Below, piece by piece: positions 21,216 to 28,358 of a DNA stretch of 28,358 bases. The first letter of the stretch is position 1; each line of letters starts with the position of its first letter. A program made the translations under genes and the position numbers. The stretch comes from JACROF01 sp964598995. GTDB taxonomy: Bacteria > Patescibacteriota > Microgenomatia > Levybacterales > UBA12049. The notes under the pieces were generated by a model, which worked only from the letters and a program-made list of their open reading frames with translations, ran no database searches and was not told where the DNA came from. Location: contig CAZRDR010000084.1 of the NCBI GenBank assembly GCA_964598995.1, positions 1-28,358 on the forward strand. Direction: 5' to 3'.

Positions 21216-24200
21216 AGAAAGTCTTAGTACTCGGATCAGGAGCACTTAAAATCGGTGAAGCAGGGGAGTTCGATTACTCAGGTTCTCAAGCCATTAAAGC
21301 ACTGAAGGAAGAAGGTATCGAAGTCGTTTTGGTAAATCCAAATATCGCGACGATTCAGACCTCGAAAATTATGGCAGATCGTGTCTACTTCTTACCGGTC
21401 AATCCATATTTTGTCGAAAAAGTCATCGCCAAAGAAAAACCTGATGGGATCTTCCTCTCATTTGGCGGACAGACAGCGCTTAACTGCGGACTTGAGCTAT
21501 TTAACAAAGGCATTCTCAAAAAACATAACGTCCAGGTGCTAGGAACTCCTGTCTCAACAATTGAACTGACCGAAGATCGTCAGGCTTTCGCAGATCACTT
21601 GCACAAACTCGATATTAGTACTCCTGTCAGTCGACCAGCTTACTCCACCAAAGAAGCGTTAGCTATTGCTAACGAATTAGGCTATCCGGTTATGATGCGC
21701 TCTGGCTTCTCGTTAGGGGGACAAGGGTCTGGTGTAGTCAGTAATGAAAAAGAGTTAAAGGCTTTGGCAGATTCTGCGTTCACCTTCGTTAAGCAAATTT
21801 TGGTTGAGCAGTACCTGCACCATTACAAAGAAGTTGAGTACGAAGTCGTCCGCGACAAATTTGATAACTGTGTGACGGTCTGTAACATGGAGAACATGGA
21901 TCCGCTAGGTATCCATACCGGTGAGTCGATCGTTATCGCTCCGAGTCAAACGCTTACTAATTATGAATATCACTCGCTCAGATCTATCGCGATAAAGATC
22001 GTCAGAAGTCTCAATGTCGTCGGAGAGTGCAATGTGCAGTTTGCACTCAATCCAAAACCTAAGAAGTCAGACGATCCTGATGAGTTACCTTTCGAATACT
22101 ACGTTATCGAAATGAATGCCAGACTGTCACGCAGTAGTGCGCTGGCGAGTAAAGCAACAGGTTATCCCTTAGCCTATGTCGCTGCTAAGTTAGCATTAGG
22201 CAAGAGTTTAACGGAGCTTAAAAATAAAGTTACCAAGACAACGCAATTCTGCTTTGAACCGGCACTTGATTACCTCACAGTCAAACTACCTCGATGGGAT
22301 TTAAATAAATTCAAACACGCAGAGAATACGATCGGGAGTTCGATGAAATCAGTAGGCGAGGTTATGGGTATGGGACGTACCTTTGAGGAAGCATTCCAAA
22401 AAGCCATCAGAATGCTTGACCTTGATTTTGAAGGTGTAGTCCATGAATCATTCTTTGAAAGTGATGACCAAATAAAAGAACTATTAAAACGTCCCACACC
22501 TAATCGCATGTTCGCGATCGCGCATGCGCTTATCATCGGGATGACAGTCGAGGAAATTTATGAGCTAACCGGAATTGATCCGTGGTTCTTATATCGAATC
22601 GAACATATTGTAAAGCTTGAGAAAGAGCTTAAACTTAAAAAAGAACTCACCAAAGAAAAGCTGCTCGCTCTTAAACAAGTTGGGACCTCTGATAAACGGA
22701 TAGGAAGTCTCACGAATAAAACTGGACTCGAAATTCGTGAACTAAGAAAGAAATACGGTATTACTCCAGCCATCCTCCAAATTGATACCTTAGCAGGTGA
22801 ATTCCCAGCCCAAACAAACTATCTCTACATGACTTACAATGCTAACCATTACGATGTAAAACCTCTTAAGAGTAAAGGCGTAATTGTCCTTGGTTCTGGG
22901 CCATACCGCATCGGTTCATCAGTTGAATTCGACTGGACATGTGTGACGACAGTCATGCGCCTTAAAAAGCATGGTAAAGAGTCAATTGTTATTAACTGTA
23001 ACCCAGAGACTGTCTCAACTGATTATGATATTTCAGAAAGGCTTTACTTTGAAGAACTCACCTTTGAGCGTATTGCAGATATTTATGACTTTGAGCAATC
23101 ATCAGGCATCGTTGTGTCTGTTGGTGGACAGACGCCAAATAATCGTGCAAAAGCCCTCAAGTCATACGGCGCACCACTTCTGGGCACAGATCCAGATAAC
23201 ATAGATCGTGCAGAAAATCGCTCGCGATTTTCTGCACTCTTAGATGAGCTGGGGATCAAACAACCAGCCTGGGACAGTCTGACGACTATCGACAATGCTA
23301 TTAAATTTGCGAAAAAAGTCGGCTTCCCCGTCCTCATTCGTCCATCTTACGTACTCTCAGGACAGAGTATGCGTATCTGTCACTCAGAACCAGAGCTAAC
23401 CGAATTTTTACACGCAGTCTCGAGTATCTCCAAAGAATATCCTGTCACCATCTCTAAATTCATCCAAGAAGCAAAAGAAATCGAAATCGATTGCGTAGGG
23501 GAGAAGGGTGAGGTCAAAGCACTCGTCGTCTCAGAACACGTAGAGCACGCTGGCGTCCACTCTGGTGATGCTACAGTCGTCCAGCCGGCTAGGACCATTA
23601 ATCTAGAGACCATGAAAAAAATTCGAGAGATTACCAAAGCTGTAGCGAAATCACTCGAGATCACTGGTCCGTTTAACATCCAGTGTCTTGCTAAAGATAA
23701 CGAGATAGAGATCATCGAAATTAACTTGCGTGCCTCACGTACTTTCCCATTCATCTCTAAAGTCACAGGCGTTAATCTCATCGAAATGGCTACCGATGCC
23801 TTCTTCCATAAAAATGTCGAAGCAGTTGGGGATGAAATTTCAAATCTTAATTTCGTAGCCGTAAAAGCGGCCCAGTTCTCATTCTCACGCATCAAAGGTG
23901 CAGATCCAGTCCTAGGTGTAGAGATGGCTTCAACAGGGGAAGTCGCATGCTTTGGTGATGATGTGGCTGAAGCTTTCCTTAAGGCAGAGTTGAGTGTCGG
24001 AATTAAAATCCCACACAAAGGTGTATTCATTAGTATCGGTGGGGATGTTAATAAAAAGAAATTTATTGAGACGTATCTCAAGCATCTCAAAGCTTTAACT
24101 ATGCCTATTTATGCAACTGAAAAGACTGCCAAAGCGCTTCAAGAATATGGTATAAAGGCGACCCATCTCTACAAACTATACGAGAATAAAGATCCTAATG

Positions 24201-24436
24201 TCGTGAGTTATTTTGAGGATGGTAAAATTGATTTAGTAATTAATATCCCAGACCAAGACGCTGATCACGATGTCCATGACGGTTACCTCATCAGGCGCTC
24301 AGCTGTCGATACGAATATCCCGGTCTTTACCAACCAGCAAAAAGCTGGACTATTCCTTAAAGCTCTCACAGAGAAAAAACTTGACGATCTTCCCATTAAA
24401 GCGTGGGACGAATACGAAGTAGCAAATAGCAAATAG
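21203..24436 (+). CDS. carB: Carbamoyl-phosphate synthase large subunit
   Basis: A 1077-residue synthetase, full length for the family, with two ATP-grasp halves and a C-terminal MGS-like regulatory domain. The first half begins VLVLGSGALKIGEAGEFDYSG and has SFGGQTALNCGLEL and RSGFSLGGQGSG. The second begins VIVLGSGPYRIGSSVEFDW and has VSVGGQTPNN and RPSYVLSGQSM. The MGS domain (about 945-1077) holds LVINIPDQDADHDVHDGY and LIRRSAVDTNIPVFTN, the pattern of eukaryotic CPS1. The N-terminal block (GSGALKIGEAGEFDYSGSQ, NPNIATIQT, YFLPV) also looks like CAD/CPS1 rather than E. coli CarB. AAAGGAT eight bases upstream serves as ribosome site. The stop lies in a heptamer tandem repeat. Confidence 0.97.
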   Translation: MEKVKKVLVLGSGALKIGEAGEFDYSGSQAIKALKEEGIEVVLVNPNIATIQTSKIMADRVYFLPVNPYFVEKVIAKEKPDGIFLSFGGQTALNCGLELFNKGILKKHNVQVLGTPVSTIELTEDRQAFADHLHKLDISTPVSRPAYSTKEALAIANELGYPVMMRSGFSLGGQGSGVVSNEKELKALADSAFTFVKQILVEQYLHHYKEVEYEVVRDKFDNCVTVCNMENMDPLGIHTGESIVIAPSQTLTNYEYHSLRSIAIKIVRSLNVVGECNVQFALNPKPKKSDDPDELPFEYYVIEMNARLSRSSALASKATGYPLAYVAAKLALGKSLTELKNKVTKTTQFCFEPALDYLTVKLPRWDLNKFKHAENTIGSSMKSVGEVMGMGRTFEEAFQKAIRMLDLDFEGVVHESFFESDDQIKELLKRPTPNRMFAIAHALIIGMTVEEIYELTGIDPWFLYRIEHIVKLEKELKLKKELTKEKLLALKQVGTSDKRIGSLTNKTGLEIRELRKKYGITPAILQIDTLAGEFPAQTNYLYMTYNANHYDVKPLKSKGVIVLGSGPYRIGSSVEFDWTCVTTVMRLKKHGKESIVINCNPETVSTDYDISERLYFEELTFERIADIYDFEQSSGIVVSVGGQTPNNRAKALKSYGAPLLGTDPDNIDRAENRSRFSALLDELGIKQPAWDSLTTIDNAIKFAKKVGFPVLIRPSYVLSGQSMRICHSEPELTEFLHAVSSISKEYPVTISKFIQEAKEIEIDCVGEKGEVKALVVSEHVEHAGVHSGDATVVQPARTINLETMKKIREITKAVAKSLEITGPFNIQCLAKDNEIEIIEINLRASRTFPFISKVTGVNLIEMATDAFFHKNVEAVGDEISNLNFVAVKAAQFSFSRIKGADPVLGVEMASTGEVACFGDDVAEAFLKAELSVGIKIPHKGVFISIGGDVNKKKFIETYLKHLKALTMPIYATEKTAKALQEYGIKATHLYKLYENKDPNVVSYFEDGKIDLVINIPDQDADHDVHDGYLIRRSAVDTNIPVFTNQQKAGLFLKALTEKKLDDLPIKAWDEYEVANSK

Positions 24437-24454
24437 CAAATAGCAAATAGCAAA
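24420..24454. repeat. Heptamer tandem repeat TAGCAAA, five copies, across the carB stop
   Basis: Five perfect copies of TAGCAAA follow one another. The first copies encode the last carB residues and provide its TAG stop; the rest fill most of the gap to pyrC (ATG 24460). Because seven is not a multiple of three, any frame meets TAG within three copies, so carB always ends here whatever the copy number. Short heptamer arrays of this type are known from cyanobacterial genomes (STRR repeats). Confidence 0.95.
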
Positions 24455-24459
24455 GTATT

Positions 24460-25521
24460 ATGGCAACGATCAAACTTCCAGGTCTCATCGACCCACATGT
24501 CCACCTCAGAACTCCTGGACAGGAGGAAAAAGAGGATTTCTTTACCGGTACATCGGCGGCACTGGCGGGCGGATTTACGGCTGTGATCGACATGCCAAAC
24601 AACAAAGCCCCAATTACTACAATTGAAAGGCTTGAAGAAAAGAATAAGCTTGCAGAAGAGCAAATCGTCAGTGACTTAGGCTTTCACTTCGGAACACTTG
24701 GGGACAATCTTGATGAGTTTGACAAGATCTTAGAGCAGGGCAGGGGAGTGAGGGGGCTTAAAATTTATCTCAACCAAACGACCGGTAACTTTTTGCTTGA
24801 TAAAACAAATCTGCCAAAGATTTTTGAACGCTGGCCGCAAGAATTGCCGATCCTTTTTCATGCTGAAGAGAAGACTTTTGACGATGTCTTAGAAGTACTC
24901 TATGATCATCCACGTAAGATCCATCTCTGCCACATGAGTACCGCGTATGAGTTAAAACGAGTCATCGAAGCAAAGAATAAAGGTCTAGATGTTACTTGCG
25001 GTGTAACTCCTCACCACCTTTTCTTATCTGAAAAACATTTCGAAAAATATGGTGCCTTCGCAATGATGCGACCACCGCTTCGCCCTCAGGAAGATGTCGA
25101 CTTTATGTGGGAACACTTAAAGGAGATTGATATGATCGAGTCAGATCACGCACCACATACTCTTGAGGAGAAGCAGTCTGACAACCCGCCGAATGGAATT
25201 CCCGGACTTGAAACAACATTACCACTTCTTCTGACTGCAGTCTCTAAAGATGATCTGACAATTAATGAGGTAAAACGACTCTGCCACACAGGTCCAGCAG
25301 AAAGATTTGAAATTAATCAAGGCGAAGATACTTTCGTTGAAATTGAAACCGAAACTGAGTATCAGATTGACCAGGCGCGACAATTCTCTAAAGCGAAATG
25401 GACACCGTTCAATGGTTGGCAAATGAAAGGGAAAGTGACCAAAACAGTTCTTCGCGGCCAAGAAGTCTTTGATGGCGAAAAAATCCTCGCAATTCCTGGC
25501 TCAGGAACTATACTTGAGTAA
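24460..25521 (+). CDS. pyrC: Dihydroorotase, CAD-like
   Basis: A 353-residue zinc amidohydrolase that closes carbamoyl-aspartate to dihydroorotate. All expected metal and catalytic residues are present: H13 and H15 (DPHVHLR), the carboxylated K101 (GLKIYLN), H134 (FHAEE), C157-H158 (LCHM), H185/H186 (TPHHLF) and D229 with H233 (SDHAPH). Stretches such as SDHAPHTLEEK, PGLETTLPLLLTAVS and KWTPFNGWQMKGKV are nearly those of the DHOase module of human CAD as I recall it. It is much shorter than the roughly 425-residue PyrC of Bacillus type. It follows carB after the heptamer repeat, without a Shine-Dalgarno sequence, and closes the pyrimidine cluster. Confidence 0.96.
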   Translation: MATIKLPGLIDPHVHLRTPGQEEKEDFFTGTSAALAGGFTAVIDMPNNKAPITTIERLEEKNKLAEEQIVSDLGFHFGTLGDNLDEFDKILEQGRGVRGLKIYLNQTTGNFLLDKTNLPKIFERWPQELPILFHAEEKTFDDVLEVLYDHPRKIHLCHMSTAYELKRVIEAKNKGLDVTCGVTPHHLFLSEKHFEKYGAFAMMRPPLRPQEDVDFMWEHLKEIDMIESDHAPHTLEEKQSDNPPNGIPGLETTLPLLLTAVSKDDLTINEVKRLCHTGPAERFEINQGEDTFVEIETETEYQIDQARQFSKAKWTPFNGWQMKGKVTKTVLRGQEVFDGEKILAIPGSGTILE

Positions 25522-25528
25522 GAACTTT

Positions 25529-25537
25529 TGTTAGAAT
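25529..25537 (+). promoter_or_regulatory. Extended -10 promoter of the ABC ATPase gene, predicted leaderless
   Basis: TGTTAGAAT fits an extended -10 element (TAGAAT at 25532-25537, five of six matches). The ATG at 25545 is seven bases further, at the predicted transcription start. No clear -35 box. It lies directly behind the pyrC stop. Confidence 0.45.
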
Positions 25538-25544
25538 AATTCTC

Positions 25545-26315
25545 ATGGCTGAGAAGAAAACCTCGATCATTGAGGTTAAAAACCTCGTTAAAAAATTTGG
25601 TGATTTTACGGCAGTCGACGGCATCTCATTTGAAGTTGAGGAAGGAGAGATCTTTGGCATCTTAGGCCCAAATGGAGCAGGGAAGACCACGACACTTGAG
25701 ATTATTGAAACCCTCCAACAACAAACAGAAGGTAAAGTAATAGTCGATGGAGTTGATACACTTGAGCATCCGTGGGAAGTAAAATCTCGCATCGGCGTCC
25801 AACTCCAATCTTCTAATTTCTATCCTCAACTTACTCTCGTTGAGCTTCTTAAGATGTTTGGCGCAATGTATGATGTAGCTGTTGATCCAATGGCTATGCT
25901 TAAAAAAGTGCAACTGGAGGATAAAGCAAAAAGCTATGTCGATAAGCTTTCTGGTGGCCAGAAGCAACGTTTTAGTATCGTCTCGACACTAGTCAACAAT
26001 CCACGTGTTATTTTCCTGGACGAACCTACGACAGGGCTAGATCCTCAAGCGCGTATTAATCTCTGGGACATGATCCGAGAGATTAAAAAGTCAGGTACCA
26101 CACTCGTCCTCACGACTCACTACATGGAAGAAGCTGAACAGTTATGTGATAGACTGGCAATTATGGATCACGGTAAGATCGTCCAAATAGGTACTCCTAA
26201 AAAACTTATCGATGACTTACTCAAAACAGGCTTTAAAAAAGAAGTTAAGCCTCAGCCAGCCACTCTCGAAGACGTTTTTATTCATCTCACTGGAAGACAA
26301 TTGAGGGATGAGTAG
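25545..26315 (+). CDS. ABC transporter ATP-binding protein (DrrA/NatA-type exporter)
   Basis: A 256-residue ATPase subunit. Walker A GPNGAGKTT is at residues 41-49; the Q-loop is GVQLQSS; the signature LSGGQKQR lies near 136; Walker B plus D-loop is VIFLDEPTTGLD; the H-loop is TTHYMEEAEQLCDR. The C-terminal tail (ATLEDVFIHLTGRQLRDE) is the form typical of ATPases that pair with ABC-2 permeases, such as DrrA, NatA and NodI types. The permease gene follows, separated by a palindromic element. Substrate is unknown; lipids, drugs, polysaccharide precursors or ions are all possible for this family. Confidence 0.93.
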   Translation: MAEKKTSIIEVKNLVKKFGDFTAVDGISFEVEEGEIFGILGPNGAGKTTTLEIIETLQQQTEGKVIVDGVDTLEHPWEVKSRIGVQLQSSNFYPQLTLVELLKMFGAMYDVAVDPMAMLKKVQLEDKAKSYVDKLSGGQKQRFSIVSTLVNNPRVIFLDEPTTGLDPQARINLWDMIREIKKSGTTLVLTTHYMEEAEQLCDRLAIMDHGKIVQIGTPKKLIDDLLKTGFKKEVKPQPATLEDVFIHLTGRQLRDE

Positions 26316-26319
26316 GGAC

Positions 26320-26380
26320 GTCATCCCGCATTTAATGCGGGATCCAGTTATATAGATTCCGGCTCGTAGGCCGGAATGAC
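26320..26380. repeat. REP-like double palindrome between the ABC transporter genes
   Basis: Two hairpins lie back to back: ATCCCGCA-TTTAA-TGCGGGAT (26323-26343) and ATTCCGGC-TCGTAG-GCCGGAAT (26356-26377). The whole element is bounded by inverted GTCAT and ATGAC. Repeats of the GTCATTCC/GGAATGAC type with GATCCAG-like linkers are widespread in bacterial genomes and resemble REP elements moved by RAYT transposases; assignment to that class is inference. It fills almost the whole gap and covers the upstream candidate ATG of the permease. Confidence 0.75.
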
Positions 26381-26387
26381 AAAGATT

Positions 26388-27482
26388 ATGAGTAAAACAT
26401 ACCGCAAACCAGGACAATGGAAAGCATACCTCGCTATCGCATGGTATGCCTTTAGGGCTCAGACGCGAAACCCAGCGACATTCGCGTTCGGCTTTATTTT
26501 CCCAATCGTCTTCATCAGTATCTTCGGTCTCATCGGTGGGAGCACTGAAAAAGTAACTCTTGGGATACCTGAAGGCTCCCAGCAAAACGTCATTACACAG
26601 ACTCTGAGTCATCTGAACTTCGTAATGCTTCAACACGACTCTGAAACAAATCTTGAGAAAAGACTCCAGCAAGGCAAATTGAGTGGCATCCTTCAGGTCG
26701 ATCAAGGAGCCGAGAACTCATATCATGCGACTCTTCTCACCTCGAGTGCCAACCCGATCCAGCAGAGTGAAATCCAAGGCATTGTCCAAGGTGTTGTTGA
26801 TAAAACAAATCTCAAACTCTCGGGAGTAAATACTCCGCCTATTAAATTGACTAACAAACAAGTCGCAGGTCACCAATTCCGTTATATCGACTTTGCAGTT
26901 CCAGGTCAGATCGGCTTTGCGCTATTATCAACTGCGATCATGGGTACAGTATTCGGTCTTATTTACCTAAAGAAAGCGTTAATTCTTAAACGTATGTTCG
27001 CAACACCGACAAGAGCACTCACGATCTTACTCGCTCAAGGAACAAGCCGACTCATCATGGCCCTCATCCAGACAATTCTGATCTTAGGCTTTGCCGTCTT
27101 ACTCTTCCATTTCTACCTGCCACACGGATGGATCACTTTCCTTGACCTTATGCTCATATCGACTTTTGGACTTATCGCATTCTTAGGTTTTGGCTACTTT
27201 ATCGCAGGTCGAGTAGCTGATGAGAACGCAGCTAGTCCTTTGACCAATATAATTACACTCCCGCAGTTCTTACTCAGTGGAGTTTTCTTCCCAGTCGACT
27301 CACTGCCTAAATGGGTCCAGCCGATTGCAAATAATTTGCCATTATCATATTTCAACCAGGCTGTGAGAAAAATCACCACAGAAGGAGCGCCACTTCATGA
27401 TGCACTGCCATATTTACTCGGTCTGGCCATCTGGGGAGCGATCATGTATATCCTCGCAGCGCGCACATTCAAATGGCAATAA
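26388..27482 (+). CDS. ABC-2 type transporter permease
   Basis: A permease of about 364 residues. The first membrane helix (FAFGFIFPIVFISIFGLIGG) is followed by an extracytoplasmic part of about 120 residues and then five more helices near 170-195, 210-235, 245-270, 280-305 and 335-355, the standard ABC-2 layout. A motif near the C-terminus, FLLSGVFFPVDSLPKWVQPI, is common in ABC2-type permeases. An ATG at 26376 would add four residues but lies in the palindromic repeat, so I prefer the ATG at 26388. It partners with the ATPase upstream to form an exporter. The substrate cannot be told from sequence. Confidence 0.9.
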   Translation: MSKTYRKPGQWKAYLAIAWYAFRAQTRNPATFAFGFIFPIVFISIFGLIGGSTEKVTLGIPEGSQQNVITQTLSHLNFVMLQHDSETNLEKRLQQGKLSGILQVDQGAENSYHATLLTSSANPIQQSEIQGIVQGVVDKTNLKLSGVNTPPIKLTNKQVAGHQFRYIDFAVPGQIGFALLSTAIMGTVFGLIYLKKALILKRMFATPTRALTILLAQGTSRLIMALIQTILILGFAVLLFHFYLPHGWITFLDLMLISTFGLIAFLGFGYFIAGRVADENAASPLTNIITLPQFLLSGVFFPVDSLPKWVQPIANNLPLSYFNQAVRKITTEGAPLHDALPYLLGLAIWGAIMYILAARTFKWQ

Positions 27483-27486
27483 TTTA

Positions 27487-27515
27487 TTGACAGAATTGTC
27501 TAAAAACTCTAGTAT
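27487..27515 (+). promoter_or_regulatory. Promoter of the SIMPL gene, predicted leaderless
   Basis: TTGACA at 27487-27492, a 17-base spacer and TAGTAT at 27510-27515. Six bases separate the -10 box from the ATG at 27522, so transcription is predicted to start at the ATG. Confidence 0.6.
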
Positions 27516-27521
27516 ATATCC

Positions 27522-28283
27522 ATGCCCGGCCTCATCGATCGACTTAAAGTCCCAGTCCTCACAGTTTTTATCTCATTATTACTTCTTTTTGGTTTTACCA
27601 AAATTTTTGGTCCGATCCCATTTACCGTCAATAGCATTAATACCGAGAATACTAATCTCTTCACCGTCGATGGTACAGGAGAGGCGACTGGCACTCCAGA
27701 TAGCGCGCAGTTCACAGTGGGAGTAACCAAAACTGCAGCAACGGTCGAGACAGCACAAAGTCAGGCAAATACAGCAGTTAATAAAATCGTAGCAGGACTC
27801 AAAGCTCAGGGTATAGATGATAAGGACATCAAGACTGAGAACTATAACGTCAATCCGAATATCGATTATGCTAATGGTTCCCAAAACACCACTGGTTATA
27901 CCGTCAGTACGAACATCACCGTGACGCTGAAGGATGCTAAGAAGGCTAACACAGCCCTTGATAGCGCTACAGCTAACGGAGCAAATGTCGTCAATGGTGT
28001 TTCATTTACGCTCAATGACGATGAGAAGATGAAGTTAGAGGATGAAGCTCGCGGTAAAGCGATCGCCAATGCCAAAGCGCAAGCAGAGAAAATTGCGAAT
28101 CAATCAGGCATCCGTCTTGGGAGACTCATCAACGTCATGGTAAATCCAACTGATCAAGGACCACTGCCTATGACCAAGGCATTCGATGCAGCCGCTGGGC
28201 AAGCTATCCCTGATAGGACAGAATTACAACCTGGAGAAAATAAAGTTATTGTTAACGTAACGCTTTCCTACGAAACCCGCTAA
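27522..28283 (+). CDS. SIMPL (DUF541) domain protein, membrane-anchored
   Basis: A 253-residue protein with an N-terminal signal anchor (about residues 11-30, VPVLTVFISLLLLFGF) and no lipobox cysteine. The SIMPL/DUF541 domain opens with FTVDGTGEATGTPDSAQFTVGV, continues with NKIVAGLKAQGIDDKDIKTENYNVNP and TGYTVSTNITVTLKD, and closes with RGKAIANAKAQAEKIANQSGIRLGRLI and a final beta strand. Known SIMPL proteins form oligomeric envelope assemblies (BP26, YggE) linked to stress tolerance; the role here is not known. It would face outward from the membrane. It follows the ABC exporter but has its own promoter. Confidence 0.93.
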   Translation: MPGLIDRLKVPVLTVFISLLLLFGFTKIFGPIPFTVNSINTENTNLFTVDGTGEATGTPDSAQFTVGVTKTAATVETAQSQANTAVNKIVAGLKAQGIDDKDIKTENYNVNPNIDYANGSQNTTGYTVSTNITVTLKDAKKANTALDSATANGANVVNGVSFTLNDDEKMKLEDEARGKAIANAKAQAEKIANQSGIRLGRLINVMVNPTDQGPLPMTKAFDAAAGQAIPDRTELQPGENKVIVNVTLSYETR

Positions 28284-28292
28284 TTAGAGTCC

Positions 28293-28358
28293 ATGGCTGA
28301 CGCAACATCCGGATTAGTCAAGATAGTTACCGACCAGCCAACTTCACTTTCCCTAACT
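28293..28358 (+). CDS. Start of an unrecognised gene, partial
   Basis: An ATG nine bases after the SIMPL stop opens a frame of 22 codons to the window edge, beginning MADATSGLVKIVTDQPTS. There is no Shine-Dalgarno sequence. The frame is too short to assign, and might not be a gene at all; its tight spacing behind the SIMPL gene and the matching strand support it. Confidence 0.4.
   Translation, partial: MADATSGLVKIVTDQPTSLSLT

Noticed and set aside
23380..24090. Long open frame (236 codons) on the minus strand within carB
   Set aside because: It lies fully opposite the conserved carB coding sequence, and its Ser/Thr/Arg-rich product looks like a reverse-frame artefact.
24420..24454. Possible short CRISPR-like array
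   Set aside because: The units are 7 bases long and directly joined, with no spacers; it is a simple tandem repeat.
26376..26387. Permease start at ATG 26376
   Set aside because: This ATG is part of the right arm and border of the palindromic repeat; the ATG at 26388 is outside it and loses only four residues.

Overview
The window looks like chromosomal DNA of an uncultivated, small-genome bacterium, most plausibly a Patescibacteria (CPR) lineage such as Microgenomates. That placement is inference. It rests on tightly packed short genes, a type IV pilus cluster with many short prepilins, a truncated DNA polymerase III delta' subunit, a DUF2723 membrane glycosyltransferase-like protein, and many genes without a Shine-Dalgarno sequence. 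TGA acts as a normal stop at ATGA gene overlaps, which argues against the code-25 lineages (Gracilibacteria, SR1).

Left arm, minus strand, 10227 down to 1: a type IV pilus locus. Transcription order is pilB, pilT, pilC, then a promoter and leader for a probable major pilin, a DUF2723 protein, the prepilin peptidase pilD, and five more prepilin-like genes, the last running off the window. Most junctions are translationally coupled (TAATATG, TAAGATG or ATGA). A hairpin with a T-run lies inside the first codons of the DUF2723 gene and may stop most pilin transcripts there.

Centre, plus strand, 10270 to 18170: a short DNA polymerase III delta' subunit divergent from pilB, a small hypothetical, then gyrB, inorganic pyrophosphatase and gyrA, both gyrase subunits flanking the pyrophosphatase. 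These are followed by an AT-rich four-helix membrane protein and an Ala/Pro/Thr-rich protein, neither recognised.

Right arm, plus strand, 18189 to the end: folD, then the pyrimidine genes pyrB-carA-carB-pyrC, then a two-gene ABC exporter, a SIMPL-domain protein and the start of an unrecognised gene. The four pyrimidine proteins share many motifs with the modules of the eukaryotic multifunctional protein CAD (and CPS1), more than with E. coli or Bacillus enzymes as I remember them. Their order (ATCase, GATase, CPSase, DHOase) is a circular permutation of the CAD domain order. pyrB and carA are each preceded by a hairpin plus T-run directly before the start codon, suggesting attenuation or start-site control. 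Together the four enzymes convert glutamine, bicarbonate and aspartate to dihydroorotate.

Several promoters put the predicted transcription start on, or a few bases before, the ATG (pilB, delta', gyrB, folD, the ABC ATPase, the SIMPL gene), so leaderless translation seems common, beside a few genes with strong Shine-Dalgarno sequences (ppa, one pilin). There are no rRNA or tRNA genes, CRISPR arrays or transposases that I can see. A REP-like double palindrome and a heptamer tandem repeat are present. Apart from the 10945-11401 stretch, which holds one small ORF, no gap exceeds 300 bases.
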